NCBI GenBank assembly: GCA_944388385.1
Contig: CALXIO010000010.1
Span: 1 to 64,000 of the forward strand
DNA: 64,000 bases
Direction of reading: 5' to 3'
Source of the DNA: an uncultured Ruminiclostridium sp.
GTDB lineage: Bacteria > Bacillota > Clostridia > Oscillospirales > Ruminococcaceae
Positions 28,408-37,152 of this stretch are shown piece after piece. The translations under genes were made by a program, and so were the position numbers. The notes beneath the pieces were generated by a model. The model ran no database searches, was not told where the DNA came from, and worked only from the letters and a program-made list of their open reading frames with translations. The stretch's first letter is position 1; every line of letters begins with the position of its first letter.

Positions 28408-28731
28408 ATGAAACAGACAATTAACGCATATTTTTCAAACGGCGACAATGCAGATAAGGCAATATCGCAGATAACAAGACTATATCCCGGGGCAAAGCTT
28501 GACAATGAATGGTATCAGAGTATAGCCGGGGCTTACAGCTATTCCTGTGTATTGCCGGATACAAATAACGCAATAGCCCAGACGGGGCTGTTTTTTCCTC
28601 TTTACCCGGAAAATTCCTCCCTTGATGAGATAAAAAGAAATAATGCCGTAAAAATGCAGATTAAATCCGACCGGGATTCAATAAAGGGCATTACAAAGAT
28701 AATCCTGTCGTGTGACGGCAGGATCGGATAG
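28408..28731 (+). CDS. Orphan hypothetical protein
   Basis: 107 residues with no membrane segment and one internal cysteine plus one near the C-terminus. The N-terminus (INAYFSNGDNADKAISQI) suggests a beta-alpha unit such as stress-protein or ferredoxin-like folds, but no family is recognised. GAAGG lies 6-7 nt before the ATG and TATAAT is at 28381-28386 without a good -35. It is the only plus-strand gene in this stretch, and its stop lies 2 bp from the convergent phosphoesterase stop. Confidence 0.65.
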   Translation: MKQTINAYFSNGDNADKAISQITRLYPGAKLDNEWYQSIAGAYSYSCVLPDTNNAIAQTGLFFPLYPENSSLDEIKRNNAVKMQIKSDRDSIKGITKIILSCDGRIG

Positions 28732-28733
28732 TA

Positions 28734-29573
28734 TCAGATTTTAAGAATCCGGGCGGCCTTCTGCCATAATTCCTCACAAGAAAAAGGCAGGCCTGTTTCC
28801 TTACTCATCTGCTTTACAAGGCTTACGCACTGTGAATTATAGTGAATTCCGGTTTTAAGTATGGCGATCATTGTCCTTGACCACACATTTGAATAATCAT
28901 ATAAGCCGCTGTCATAAAATTCTCTGATGGCGGCTTCATAGTCAAATGGCAAGGTAATAAGCTCAGGGATAAATTTATTGTCCTTATATTCCGCTGTTGC
29001 CATTTGTGTGCATCCTTTGGTATCAATAGGAACACCCACCGAGCCGGGATTTATAAGTACCTTTCCTTTTTCCTCAAGTATAAATCTCCTGTGGGAATGT
29101 CCAAGGGCATGAAGTGTATAGGGCTGATTTAAAAGAAATCCCCGGGCTGTGCCGTCATCTATATAATAAAGCACTCTTGAATTATCAATGCCGGAATGAC
29201 TTACAGAAAACAAAGGACACTCCCCGGTATCTATTTCAAGGTAAATAGGTAGCTTATTAAGCTCTGTTATTGCCTCTTTTGTCATATTTTCAAAGGTATA
29301 TAAAAGGGAGCCCTGCTGTGAGCCTTTTTGAAAGGCGGTTTTATTTTTAAGGCTGTCAAAAAGATATTCCTCCCTGTTGCCCTTTATGAAGTATGATTTA
29401 TGGCATAAGGAAAACTGTCTTATCATTTCAAGGGTTTTCATGGGATAGGGAAAATCCGATACATAATCCCCCATAAAAACAGTTATATCAATATTATTCT
29501 TTTCTATATAATCAAAGCATACCTCAAGGGCATGGTGATTGCTGTGTATATCCGATAAAAACGCAATTTTCAT
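28734..29573 (-). CDS. Metallophosphoesterase (calcineurin-like)
   Basis: 279 residues from the ATG at 29573, preceded by AAGGAG at 6 nt; the frame is open ten codons further upstream but that start overlaps the promoter. Metal motifs are FLSDIHSNHHALE near the N-terminus, MGDYVSD, IKGNREEYL and LGHSHRRF. Relatives hydrolyse diverse phosphoesters; the substrate is unknown. It is a single-gene unit with its own promoter. Confidence 0.85.
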   Translation of the reverse strand: MKIAFLSDIHSNHHALEVCFDYIEKNNIDITVFMGDYVSDFPYPMKTLEMIRQFSLCHKSYFIKGNREEYLFDSLKNKTAFQKGSQQGSLLYTFENMTKEAITELNKLPIYLEIDTGECPLFSVSHSGIDNSRVLYYIDDGTARGFLLNQPYTLHALGHSHRRFILEEKGKVLINPGSVGVPIDTKGCTQMATAEYKDNKFIPELITLPFDYEAAIREFYDSGLYDYSNVWSRTMIAILKTGIHYNSQCVSLVKQMSKETGLPFSCEELWQKAARILKI

Positions 29574-29593
29574 ATAATACTCCTTTCCCTTAC

Positions 29594-29622
29594 AGTATAA
29601 CATATATGAAATTGCGGGTCAA
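29594..29622 (-). promoter_or_regulatory. Promoter of the phosphoesterase gene
   Basis: TTGACC (29617-29622), 17-bp spacer, TATACT (29594-29599). Confidence 0.8.
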
Positions 29623-29626
29623 TAAA

Positions 29627-29652
29627 AAACCGGAGCCTAATGACTCCGGTTT
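29627..29652 (-). terminator. Intrinsic terminator of leuA
   Basis: AAACCGGAG/CTCCGGTTT with an 8-nt loop and a T-rich tail on the minus strand, 5 bp after the leuA stop. It slightly overlaps the region just upstream of the next promoter. Confidence 0.92.
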
Positions 29653-29656
29653 TGAA

Positions 29657-31339
29657 TTACTTAACTAAGGATGAATTGTTGATAGCTGAAATAAGAGCGC
29701 TTACAGATGAACGGATAATGTCTGTGTGAAGTCCTGCGCCCCAGTAGGAAACACCGGTTTCATCGGTAATCTCAACATAGGCTATTGCCTTTGACTTAGT
29801 ACCTACTTCAAGAGCGTGCTCGTTGTAGTTCTGGAGTGTGTAGTGAAGACCCAGACCGTTCTTTATAGCCGCACTTACAGCATCAAGTCTGCCGTTACCT
29901 CTGCCGCTTATTTCATAATCCTTGCCCTTGTAGATAACAGTAACATTTGCAACTATCTGCTCCCCGTTGTTTTCCTGTACATAGTGAGCTTCCTTAACAA
30001 CAAGCTCTGTTTCCTTGTTTACAAACTGCTCACGGAATACGTTGTAAACCTCATCGGGAGATAATTCCTTGTGCATATGGTCGGAAACTGACTTTACGGC
30101 ATAGCCAACCTTTTCTCTGAATTTAGCAGGCAGGTCAACACCGAATTTCTGCTGTAACAGATAACCGATACCGCCCTTACCACTCTGGCTGTTGATACGG
30201 ATAACGTCACCGTCATACTGTCTTCCCAGATCCATGGGGTCAATAGGCAGATAAGGTACTGTCCAATGCTCGGGATTTTTTTCCTCTCTCCACTTCATAC
30301 CCTTTGCAATAGCATCCTGGTGTGAGCCGGAGAATGCGGCAAATACCAGTGCACCGCTGTAGGGCTGTCTTTCGTAAACCTTCATGCAGGTCATTCTCTC
30401 GTATACCTTGGTGATAGACTGAATATCAGAGAAGTCAAGCTTGGGGTCTACTCCGTGGGTGTACATATTAAGAGCAAGTGTAACAATATCAACATTACCT
30501 GTTCTTTCGCCGTTACCGAATAAAGTACCCTCAATTCTGTCTGCACCTGCAAGCAGTCCCAGCTCGCAGTCTGCAACTGCACAGCCTCTGTCGTTGTGGG
30601 GGTGAAGTGATACAATAACATTTTCTCTGTACTTCAGATTTTCGCACATATATTCAACCTGGCTTGCGTATACGTGGGGAGATGACATTTCAACTGTAAC
30701 AGGCAGATTTATTATAACCTTGTTATCAGCTGTGGGCTGCCAAATATCCAGTACCGCATTACAGATTTCAAGACTGAACTCAGGCTCAGTACCTGTAAAG
30801 CTTTCGGGAGAATACTCAAATCTGAAATCACCGGGTGTTGACTGCTTGTATTCGTTAAGGAGCTTTGCGCCGGTAACCGCAATTTCGATTATCTCTTCCT
30901 TTGACTTTCTGAATACCTGTTCTCTCTGTGCTACTGATGTAGAATTATAGAGGTGAACTATGGCGTGCTTAGCACCTGTAAGTGCTTCAAAGGTTTTCTT
31001 TATAATGTGCTCTCTTGACTGGGTCAATACCTGGATTGTTACATCATCGGGAATGAGATTTTGTTCAATAAGTGCACGGCAGAATTCATATTCTGTTTCA
31101 CTTGCAGCAGGAAATCCTATTTCAATCTCCTTAAAGCCTATATCAACCAGCACCTTGAAGAATTCCAGCTTTTCCTCTAAACTCATAGGTACTATAAGTG
31201 CCTGGTTACCGTCTCTCAGGTCAACGCTGCACCAATCGGGAGCCTTATCTACATACTCCTTTTCTGCCCATTTCAGGCACTTTACGGGAGGCATAAAATA
31301 GCCTCTTGTGTACTTGCTTGTGTCCATTTTTCCTTTCAT
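29657..31339 (-). CDS. leuA: 2-isopropylmalate synthase
   Basis: 560 residues from the ATG at 31339, chosen for AAAGGAAG at 7 nt; the frame is open upstream into the T-box terminator region. The long form has the catalytic TIM barrel starting WCSVDLRDGNQAL, metal ligands in SLHPHNDRG, and a C-terminal LeuA allosteric domain (about 440-560) for leucine feedback. It condenses acetyl-CoA with 2-ketoisovalerate, the first committed step to leucine. It is a monocistronic unit controlled by a T-box. Confidence 0.96.
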   Translation of the reverse strand: MKGKMDTSKYTRGYFMPPVKCLKWAEKEYVDKAPDWCSVDLRDGNQALIVPMSLEEKLEFFKVLVDIGFKEIEIGFPAASETEYEFCRALIEQNLIPDDVTIQVLTQSREHIIKKTFEALTGAKHAIVHLYNSTSVAQREQVFRKSKEEIIEIAVTGAKLLNEYKQSTPGDFRFEYSPESFTGTEPEFSLEICNAVLDIWQPTADNKVIINLPVTVEMSSPHVYASQVEYMCENLKYRENVIVSLHPHNDRGCAVADCELGLLAGADRIEGTLFGNGERTGNVDIVTLALNMYTHGVDPKLDFSDIQSITKVYERMTCMKVYERQPYSGALVFAAFSGSHQDAIAKGMKWREEKNPEHWTVPYLPIDPMDLGRQYDGDVIRINSQSGKGGIGYLLQQKFGVDLPAKFREKVGYAVKSVSDHMHKELSPDEVYNVFREQFVNKETELVVKEAHYVQENNGEQIVANVTVIYKGKDYEISGRGNGRLDAVSAAIKNGLGLHYTLQNYNEHALEVGTKSKAIAYVEITDETGVSYWGAGLHTDIIRSSVSALISAINNSSLVK

Positions 31340-31402
31340 GTGAATACTTCCTTTCTCACTGTACAATTCTTGATGTAGGCAAGAGCGTGGAGCGTTCAAA
31401 TA

Positions 31403-31668
31403 ATAAATAAACCCCGTCTCAATAAAGAGACGGGGTAATAACCTCGTGGTACCACTCTTCTTGACAGATAAATCTGTCCGCTTTAAGCCACATCTATCAA
31501 TGTGTTACTCTGTAACGGGAGCGCCCGTCATAACCTACTGCCAAAGGGTTCGGCCATGCTGCTCTTGGGTGAGTTATAACTGCCTTCAGATATTGCCTTG
31601 CACCAACCGGCAACTCTCTGTGAAAATCCAACAGGTTTTTTCCCAATCATCGCTTTTTCACTATTTAC
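31403..31668 (-). promoter_or_regulatory. T-box leader of leuA, probable leucine specifier CUC
   Basis: The T-box core AAGAGTGGTACCACGAGG is at 31442-31459 (minus strand), immediately before a strong terminator. Stem I occupies the 5' part; a CUC triplet at 31571-31573 in the context AUAACUCACC sits where a specifier loop is expected and matches leucine. Uncharged tRNA-Leu should favour the antiterminator. The 380-bp gap between leuA and hisS is thus fully explained by this element, its promoter and the hisS terminator. Confidence 0.88.
31412..31435 (-). terminator. T-box terminator hairpin
   Basis: CCCCGTCTC/GAGACGGGG, a 9-bp stem with a 6-nt loop, followed by TTTATTTATTA on the minus strand. 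Its 5' arm lies directly next to the T-box core, as needed for mutually exclusive folding. Confidence 0.92.
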
Positions 31669-31674
31669 AATAAG

Positions 31675-31703
31675 ATTATACACTACTTAATGCAATTTGT
31701 CAA
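31675..31703 (-). promoter_or_regulatory. leuA promoter
   Basis: Consensus TTGACA (31698-31703), 17-bp spacer, consensus TATAAT (31675-31680). Confidence 0.92.
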
Positions 31704-31740
31704 TAGCGAAATGAAAAATTTTTATAATCCGCCAAAGAAA

Positions 31741-31765
31741 ACCGCTGTAACAATGCTACAGCGGT
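31741..31765 (-). terminator. Intrinsic terminator of hisS
   Basis: ACCGCTGTA/TACAGCGGT with a 7-nt loop, followed by TTTTCTTT on the minus strand, 16 bp after the hisS stop. Confidence 0.9.
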
Positions 31766-31781
31766 AAAATTCTTGTTTTTA

Positions 31782-33062
31782 TCAGACTATTTCCATAATA
31801 AGGGTGTTAAGGCGCTGTACAAAGCTGTCATCCAGCTTTACAGGGGTTTCCTCCCCGTCTGACATTCTTTTCAGCTTAGCCTGGGAGCTTGCCATTTCCT
31901 CTCCGCCTATAACCATACAGTAGGTGGCATTTATCTTATTTGCATACTTCATCTGAGCCTTGAAGCTTCTGCCGGTAACATCACATTCAGCCCAGAAGCC
32001 ATAGTCACGAAGCTGTTTTACCAGCTTCATAGCATATTTATTGCTCTCATCATCAAAGGATGCAATATATAAATCGCACTTCTTATCAGGCATAAAGTCT
32101 TTGTTCTGGTTTTCCATAACCATGATCATTCTTTCAAGTCCCATGGCAAAACCAAGACCTGCGGTGGCATTACCCCCCACCTCTTCTACAAGTCCGTTAT
32201 ATCTGCCTCCTGCACAAACAGCACCCTGGGAGCCTATATCGTTTGAAATAAACTCAAATACTGTGTTTGTGTAGTAGTCAAGACCTCTTACAATAAGGGG
32301 ATTTACTGTATATTTTATTCCGAGAAGATCAAGTCTTTCCTTAACCTCTGTAAAGTGCTTGTCGCAGTCCTCACAAAGATAATCTGTAATAAGGGGAGCA
32401 TCCTTTTTAAAGCTCTTGCATATTTCACTCTTACAGTCAAGAAGCCTCATGGGATTGCGTTCAAGTCTTTCAAGACAGGTACCGCAAAGCTGATCCTTAA
32501 ACTGTGAATAATATTCCTTAAGAGCCTTGTGATATTCTGCTCTGCACTTAGGACAGCCTATGCTGTTTATTTCCAGGGAAATATTTTCCACTCCAAGGCG
32601 CTCAATAACATCATAGGCAATAGAAATTACCTCCGCATCGGATGCAGGAGAATATGTGCCGAACACCTCAACACCAAACTGATTAAATTCCCTTAAACGG
32701 CCGCTCTGGGGTGCTTCATATCTGAAACAACGGGTAAAATAATAGGTCTTTAAAGGAAGTGCGTCATTTAAAAGACCGTTTTCAATGGCGGCTCTTACTG
32801 CCCCTGCCGTGCCCTCAGGCTTTAAGGTGATGCTTCTTCCCTTCTTGTCGTTAAATGTGTACATCTCCTTTTGTACAACATCGGTGGTATCACCTACACC
32901 ACGCTGAAAAAGCTCGGTGTGTTCAAAGGTGGGAGTGCGGATTTCCTTACAGCCATAGCACTGTGCCACATCTCCGGCAATTTTTTCTATTGTATGCCAT
33001 TTATAAATATCCTTCGGTAATTTATCCTCTGTACCTCTGGGGCGTTTTGTTATAAGTTCCAT
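31782..33062 (-). CDS. hisS: Histidyl-tRNA synthetase
   Basis: 426 residues. Class II motifs are visible: KPRGTEDKLP at the N-terminus, LKPEGTAGAVRA (motif 2 region), the histidine-specific VRGLDYYTNTVFE block and GGRYNGLVEEVGG; the C-terminal domain binds the anticodon. AAAGGAAA precedes the start. The only obvious upstream signals are the mgsA terminator and a poor promoter, so expression may partly depend on read-through. Confidence 0.97.
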   Translation of the reverse strand: MELITKRPRGTEDKLPKDIYKWHTIEKIAGDVAQCYGCKEIRTPTFEHTELFQRGVGDTTDVVQKEMYTFNDKKGRSITLKPEGTAGAVRAAIENGLLNDALPLKTYYFTRCFRYEAPQSGRLREFNQFGVEVFGTYSPASDAEVISIAYDVIERLGVENISLEINSIGCPKCRAEYHKALKEYYSQFKDQLCGTCLERLERNPMRLLDCKSEICKSFKKDAPLITDYLCEDCDKHFTEVKERLDLLGIKYTVNPLIVRGLDYYTNTVFEFISNDIGSQGAVCAGGRYNGLVEEVGGNATAGLGFAMGLERMIMVMENQNKDFMPDKKCDLYIASFDDESNKYAMKLVKQLRDYGFWAECDVTGRSFKAQMKYANKINATYCMVIGGEEMASSQAKLKRMSDGEETPVKLDDSFVQRLNTLIMEIV

Positions 33063-33094
33063 TTCTTTTGTTTCCTTTCAATATCATAAAAAAG

Positions 33095-33114
33095 GGGCGT
33101 ACCAAGGTACGCCC
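33095..33114 (-). terminator. Intrinsic terminator after the mgsA-like gene
   Basis: GGGCGTACC/GGTACGCCC stem with a 2-nt centre (the effective loop uses inner base pairs), followed by CTTTTTT on the minus strand. Confidence 0.88.
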
Positions 33115-33126
33115 GCAAATATCATC

Positions 33127-33525
33127 TTAACCCTTAACGTATTCTCTCCAGTCAAGGTCGCCTCTTTCAAGTGCATGAATGAGTGCTTCTGCTGTAGCAA
33201 TATTTGTTGCAAGCGGAATGTTGTGAACATCACAAAGACGAAGAAGATCCATTTCATTGGGTTCATAAGACTTTGCATTAAGCGGATCACGGAAGAAAAT
33301 AAGTACGTCGATTTCGTTGCAGGAAATACGCGCAGATATCTGCTGATCTCCGCCCTGTGAACCGCTGAGATAGCGCTGAATATGAAGTCCGGTAGCTTCA
33401 GAAACAAGCTTGCCGGTGGTGCCGGTTGCACACAGGCTATGTCGGCTCAGTATACCGCAATATGCAATACAAAACTGAACCATAAGCTCTTTTTTGGAGT
33501 CATGAGCTATAATCGCAATATTCAT
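33127..33525 (-). CDS. mgsA: Methylglyoxal synthase-like protein with altered active site
   Basis: 132 residues from the ATG at 33525 (GGAGG at 7 nt). [13 protein letters not shown], the phosphate-binding [13 protein letters not shown] with the catalytic Asp, and FFRDPL are present. Where Bacillus and E. coli enzymes have PHEPD/PHDPD, this one has SYEPN: the active-site His is Tyr and the second Asp is Asn. The family converts dihydroxyacetone phosphate to methylglyoxal; whether this variant does so is uncertain. It follows the minD-like gene with a 28-bp gap. Confidence 0.85.
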   Translation of the reverse strand: MNIAIIAHDSKKELMVQFCIAYCGILSRHSLCATGTTGKLVSEATGLHIQRYLSGSQGGDQQISARISCNEIDVLIFFRDPLNAKSYEPNEMDLLRLCDVHNIPLATNIATAEALIHALERGDLDWREYVKG

Positions 33526-33553
33526 TGTATTTCCTCCCGATTTAATCAATCCG

Positions 33554-34291
33554 TTAGTTGATGTTGATTGTCAGCGGAACATCATCTCCGAGAATTCTCT
33601 TTGCAACTGCCATATATGCCTTAGCACCTGCACAGTTGGGGGGTAAAGGAAGACCCTTTGCACCGCAAATCTTAATATTGTTATCCTCAGGCACAACGCC
33701 TAAAAGCTGAATACCTACCGAATCCATAACCTCATCAAGGTCATAAAGGATATCCTCATCCTTAAAGTTCTGGCTTACCTTATTGATAATAAGACGCTGG
33801 TTTGTACAATTCTTAACATATAAGAAGTCAGAAAGTATAGCACCGTCACGTACACATACAGTATCAGGTGTGGTTACCATAAGAATAAGCTCTGCTGCCT
33901 TGATAACGCTGAATACTGAGCTACCTACGCCGGCGGTATCTATAATGATATAATCAAAATGCTGACGCATCTCTTCGCAAACTGCCATGATCTTTTCCGG
34001 GTTAATGTCGATAAAGGGGTTACGTGTTGCGCAGACAAGGTAAAGATTTTCTACTGTTTCTACCTTTGTTGTAGCTGTGAGAATATCAATCTTACCTTCA
34101 AGATATTCACCTATATCGTGCTTAACCTTATCCTTGATACCAAGCATAATGTCAAGGCATCTGAGACCGAAGTCAAGTTCAACAAGAAGTGTTCTCTTTC
34201 CGAGCGTTGCGAGGGAACGTGCAACATTTGCTGATGTAGTTGATTTACCTGTTCCGCCCTTACCTGCCGTTACGGCAATAATCTGTGACAT
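33554..34291 (-). CDS. MinD-like ParA-family ATPase
   Basis: 245 residues. Deviant Walker [15 protein letters not shown] (11-24), switch [11 protein letters not shown] and Walker [13 protein letters not shown] match MinD. The C-terminus ends soon after AKRILGDD and shows no clear amphipathic basic helix, which in MinD is the membrane-targeting sequence. No minC or minE gene is adjacent. It lies after mreB-mreCD-PBP2, as MinD does in many Firmicutes, so a role in division-site or envelope positioning is likely but partner use may differ. Confidence 0.85.
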   Translation of the reverse strand: MSQIIAVTAGKGGTGKSTTSANVARSLATLGKRTLLVELDFGLRCLDIMLGIKDKVKHDIGEYLEGKIDILTATTKVETVENLYLVCATRNPFIDINPEKIMAVCEEMRQHFDYIIIDTAGVGSSVFSVIKAAELILMVTTPDTVCVRDGAILSDFLYVKNCTNQRLIINKVSQNFKDEDILYDLDEVMDSVGIQLLGVVPEDNNIKICGAKGLPLPPNCAGAKAYMAVAKRILGDDVPLTININ

Positions 34292-34428
34292 AATAATATC
34301 GCTCCTTACTTCATGATGAATGTCAATTTAACATAATCATTTTAACACAAAATTTAATGTAAATAAAGTGTTTTTTTGCATACGGGAAAAATTTTGTTAA
34401 ATAACTATGAAAATGAGATAAAAATTTG

Positions 34429-34463
34429 TGCAGATTGCCCATTACCTACCCCTTTAATCTGCA
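34429..34463 (-). terminator. Terminator after the PBP2 gene
   Basis: TGCAGATT/AATCTGCA, an 8-bp stem with a 19-nt loop, followed by CAAATTTTTATC on the minus strand. Confidence 0.65.
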
Positions 34464-34465
34464 TT

Positions 34466-36544
34466 TTAGCCTGATACAGCCTCGCCTCTGGCAGGTCTTC
34501 CGGGGGTATTTGTGGATTTTCCGCCCCAGGGAAGTATAATATCACCCTTTTCATTGGTAATAGGCTGATAATTATCATAGAAATATGACTCTATTATATT
34601 TCTTATCATAAGACGGGAAAATTCCCCCTTTTCAAGAACTATACCAAAGCATATCTGTGGATCCTCCGCAGGATAATATCCGAGGATAGTTGAATTGAAG
34701 GTGTTTTCCGTAACCTGGGGAGTACCTGTCTTTATAGCTACCCCGTAAGGAAGATCCTTAAGCTGATATTTTCCTGAGCCCATGGGCCATTGAACATCAT
34801 CAGCTACCATTATCATACCTTCCCTTATTGCACGGAAGATAGATACATCCGCATCTATTTTATAATCTACTATAGGCTCGGTTTCTTTGACTACCTTTTC
34901 ACCGTTATAGTCCATAACCGCATCTATAAGATAGGGACGATAACGCACACCGTCATTTGCAAGGGTAAGTGCAATGGTGGCTAAATGAAGGGGTGTTACT
35001 GTGGTTTCCATCTGACCGATACCCGCCTGGATAGTGGCACCGGGGGTCCAGGTCTGGCCTAATTCCTCCAGATATTCAGGGGTGCTCATGTGACCTGTGC
35101 TGCCGCCGATTTCAAGGTTTAAGTCCTGGCCTACTCCAAACCAGCCTGCAACCGTGGCAAGATAATCAATACCCGTGCGCCTTGCCATATCATAAAAGTA
35201 AATATTGCAGGAATGACGAAGGGCGGTCTTTACATTTACATTTCCCACAAAGCCCATAATACATCCGGGACGGTAGTCGCTGTAATAGGTATATATACCT
35301 CCGCAGTAAACTGTGGTATCAGCTGTTGCAATACCTGAAATAAGGGATGCCGCCGCAGTTACAGTTTTAAATGCCGAGCCGGGTCTGTAAAGTCCGTAGA
35401 TACAGCGGTTATAGGTGGGGTTAGGCTCAACAGGATTGCTGATAAGCTCAAGATAATCATCTATATTATAGTTAGGGGCATTTGCCATAGCCAGTACAGC
35501 GCCGGTCTTTGCATCCAGTACCACTACTCCCCCGGCATCCACCTTATTACCTCTGTTGGGGTCGTTATTATAATGAAGCCATTTTATGTGATTTTCAAGT
35601 ATAGCCTGAACATCATTCTGAAAATCATAGTCAATAGTCAGCCTTACTGAATTTCCTGCCTGTACCTTTGTTGTTATCTCATCGGATATAACAACGCCGT
35701 TTGCATCACGGGTTATTGTTCTTATACCGTTCTTGCCTCTTAAAATGGATTCTGCCGCACTTTCAATACCCCATTTACCGGTGGTATCGTTAAGTGCATA
35801 GCCCTCATCCTTTAATTCCTCATATTCCTCAGGGGAAATAGCACCTATCTTACCTACCACATGGGGCACAAAGGAACCGCCCACATAGGTTCTCATAGGC
35901 TCTTCTACTATATCCACACCTTTAAGCATGAAGTTCTGTTCTTTAAGCTCGATTACGGTCTGCTTTTTAATATCTTCAGCCATCATATAGCGGTTTTGGT
36001 ACGAAAAGTCCTTTATCAGCATTTCATATCTTACACCGGCTATATATCTTCTGAATTCCTGGCCGTATACATCGGAAATCTTGTACTTTTCATAAAGGGC
36101 ATTCATGCAGTTTTCCGCAGTAGCATAAACACCAAGCTCCAGCTTTTCACGAAGATAATCTATTTCGTCATCATCCCCGGTAAATTCATAGGGAACGGTT
36201 TTGGTTATGGGCAGAGTATCTATCCATTCCTCATTGTTGTTTTGTAAAATTTTAAGGGTTTTATAAAGAACATCGTTTTCGGTTTCCGATTCAAAAAAAG
36301 CCTTCTGAATAGTAACCTTATATACAAGCTCATTTGTATTGAGCAAAACTCCGTCCTTTGTAAAAATCTGACCTCTTGCAGCCTGTACCGATTGTTCGGT
36401 ATCGTAGGTGTCGGTTATCTGTCCCTGGTAATAATCCACGTCTACTATCTGCATCTGAAGAAGTTCTATTGTACAGGCAAAGGAAAGAACCGCCACCATT
36501 AAAACAAAGATCAGATTTCTTATATGCTTACGAATCTTTTCCAA
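34466..36544 (-). CDS. mrdA: Penicillin-binding protein 2 (class B transpeptidase)
   Basis: 692 residues. A short cytoplasmic tail and membrane helix (about 9-29) are followed by the PBP dimerisation domain and the transpeptidase domain, with SAFK in GLYRPGSAFKTV (active-site serine), SCN in LRHSCNIYF and KTG in VAIKTGTPQ. It cross-links peptidoglycan during elongation. It is last in the mreB-mreC-mreD-PBP2 cluster; no rodA is adjacent. Confidence 0.94.
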   Translation of the reverse strand: MEKIRKHIRNLIFVLMVAVLSFACTIELLQMQIVDVDYYQGQITDTYDTEQSVQAARGQIFTKDGVLLNTNELVYKVTIQKAFFESETENDVLYKTLKILQNNNEEWIDTLPITKTVPYEFTGDDDEIDYLREKLELGVYATAENCMNALYEKYKISDVYGQEFRRYIAGVRYEMLIKDFSYQNRYMMAEDIKKQTVIELKEQNFMLKGVDIVEEPMRTYVGGSFVPHVVGKIGAISPEEYEELKDEGYALNDTTGKWGIESAAESILRGKNGIRTITRDANGVVISDEITTKVQAGNSVRLTIDYDFQNDVQAILENHIKWLHYNNDPNRGNKVDAGGVVVLDAKTGAVLAMANAPNYNIDDYLELISNPVEPNPTYNRCIYGLYRPGSAFKTVTAAASLISGIATADTTVYCGGIYTYYSDYRPGCIMGFVGNVNVKTALRHSCNIYFYDMARRTGIDYLATVAGWFGVGQDLNLEIGGSTGHMSTPEYLEELGQTWTPGATIQAGIGQMETTVTPLHLATIALTLANDGVRYRPYLIDAVMDYNGEKVVKETEPIVDYKIDADVSIFRAIREGMIMVADDVQWPMGSGKYQLKDLPYGVAIKTGTPQVTENTFNSTILGYYPAEDPQICFGIVLEKGEFSRLMIRNIIESYFYDNYQPITNEKGDIILPWGGKSTNTPGRPARGEAVSG

Positions 36545-36561
36545 AGGCTCCTCCTGTTATA

Positions 36562-37152
36562 TTAAGCTTCTTTCTCTTCACTTTCACTTAAGTTGCCTAT
36601 AATGTCATTTTCATTTCTGGAATTACCTAAAGCCCTTATCAGCTTCTTTACCAGAAGATAAATAAGAGGAGAAATTACAATAGCGCATACAGTAGCAGGA
36701 AGGATATATTCCAACACTATTATATCTATATGCTCATTTCTCCATATTACATACTTAAACAGCAATTCCATTAAATCTATAACCACTAAAACAGCGGCAT
36801 TCAGCCACAGGTAATTTAATAAATTCCTGTGCATGAGATTTTCGACTAAAAGCGATATAAGTAGACAGCAGGGTGCTAACCATATTGAGGTAAAGCCGAA
36901 TAATCCTCCGGTGGCAAAATCCTGGAACAATCCGCAGAAAAGTGCAAAAATAAAGGATGCCATTTCTGTTTCATAGATAGCTACCCCGCAGGCAAGGGTT
37001 ACACATAAATATGGCTGCCATTTTATAAAGGGTAATGTGGCTTCAATGGAATAGAGAATAATAAGAATAAGAAACAACAATACCCACTTGATTATATTTT
37101 TTATAACATCTCTTCTGGTCATGGCGCCCAGTCTGATAATACGAAAATTCAT
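36562..37152 (-). CDS. mreD: Rod shape-determining protein MreD
   Basis: 196 residues with about five membrane helices and a charged C-terminal tail. Sequence is divergent, as MreD usually is, and identity rests on size, topology and position between mreC and PBP2. The start overlaps the mreC stop by 1 bp; an internal Met 11 is a possible alternative start. Confidence 0.85.
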   Translation of the reverse strand: MNFRIIRLGAMTRRDVIKNIIKWVLLFLILIILYSIEATLPFIKWQPYLCVTLACGVAIYETEMASFIFALFCGLFQDFATGGLFGFTSIWLAPCCLLISLLVENLMHRNLLNYLWLNAAVLVVIDLMELLFKYVIWRNEHIDIIVLEYILPATVCAIVISPLIYLLVKKLIRALGNSRNENDIIGNLSESEEKEA

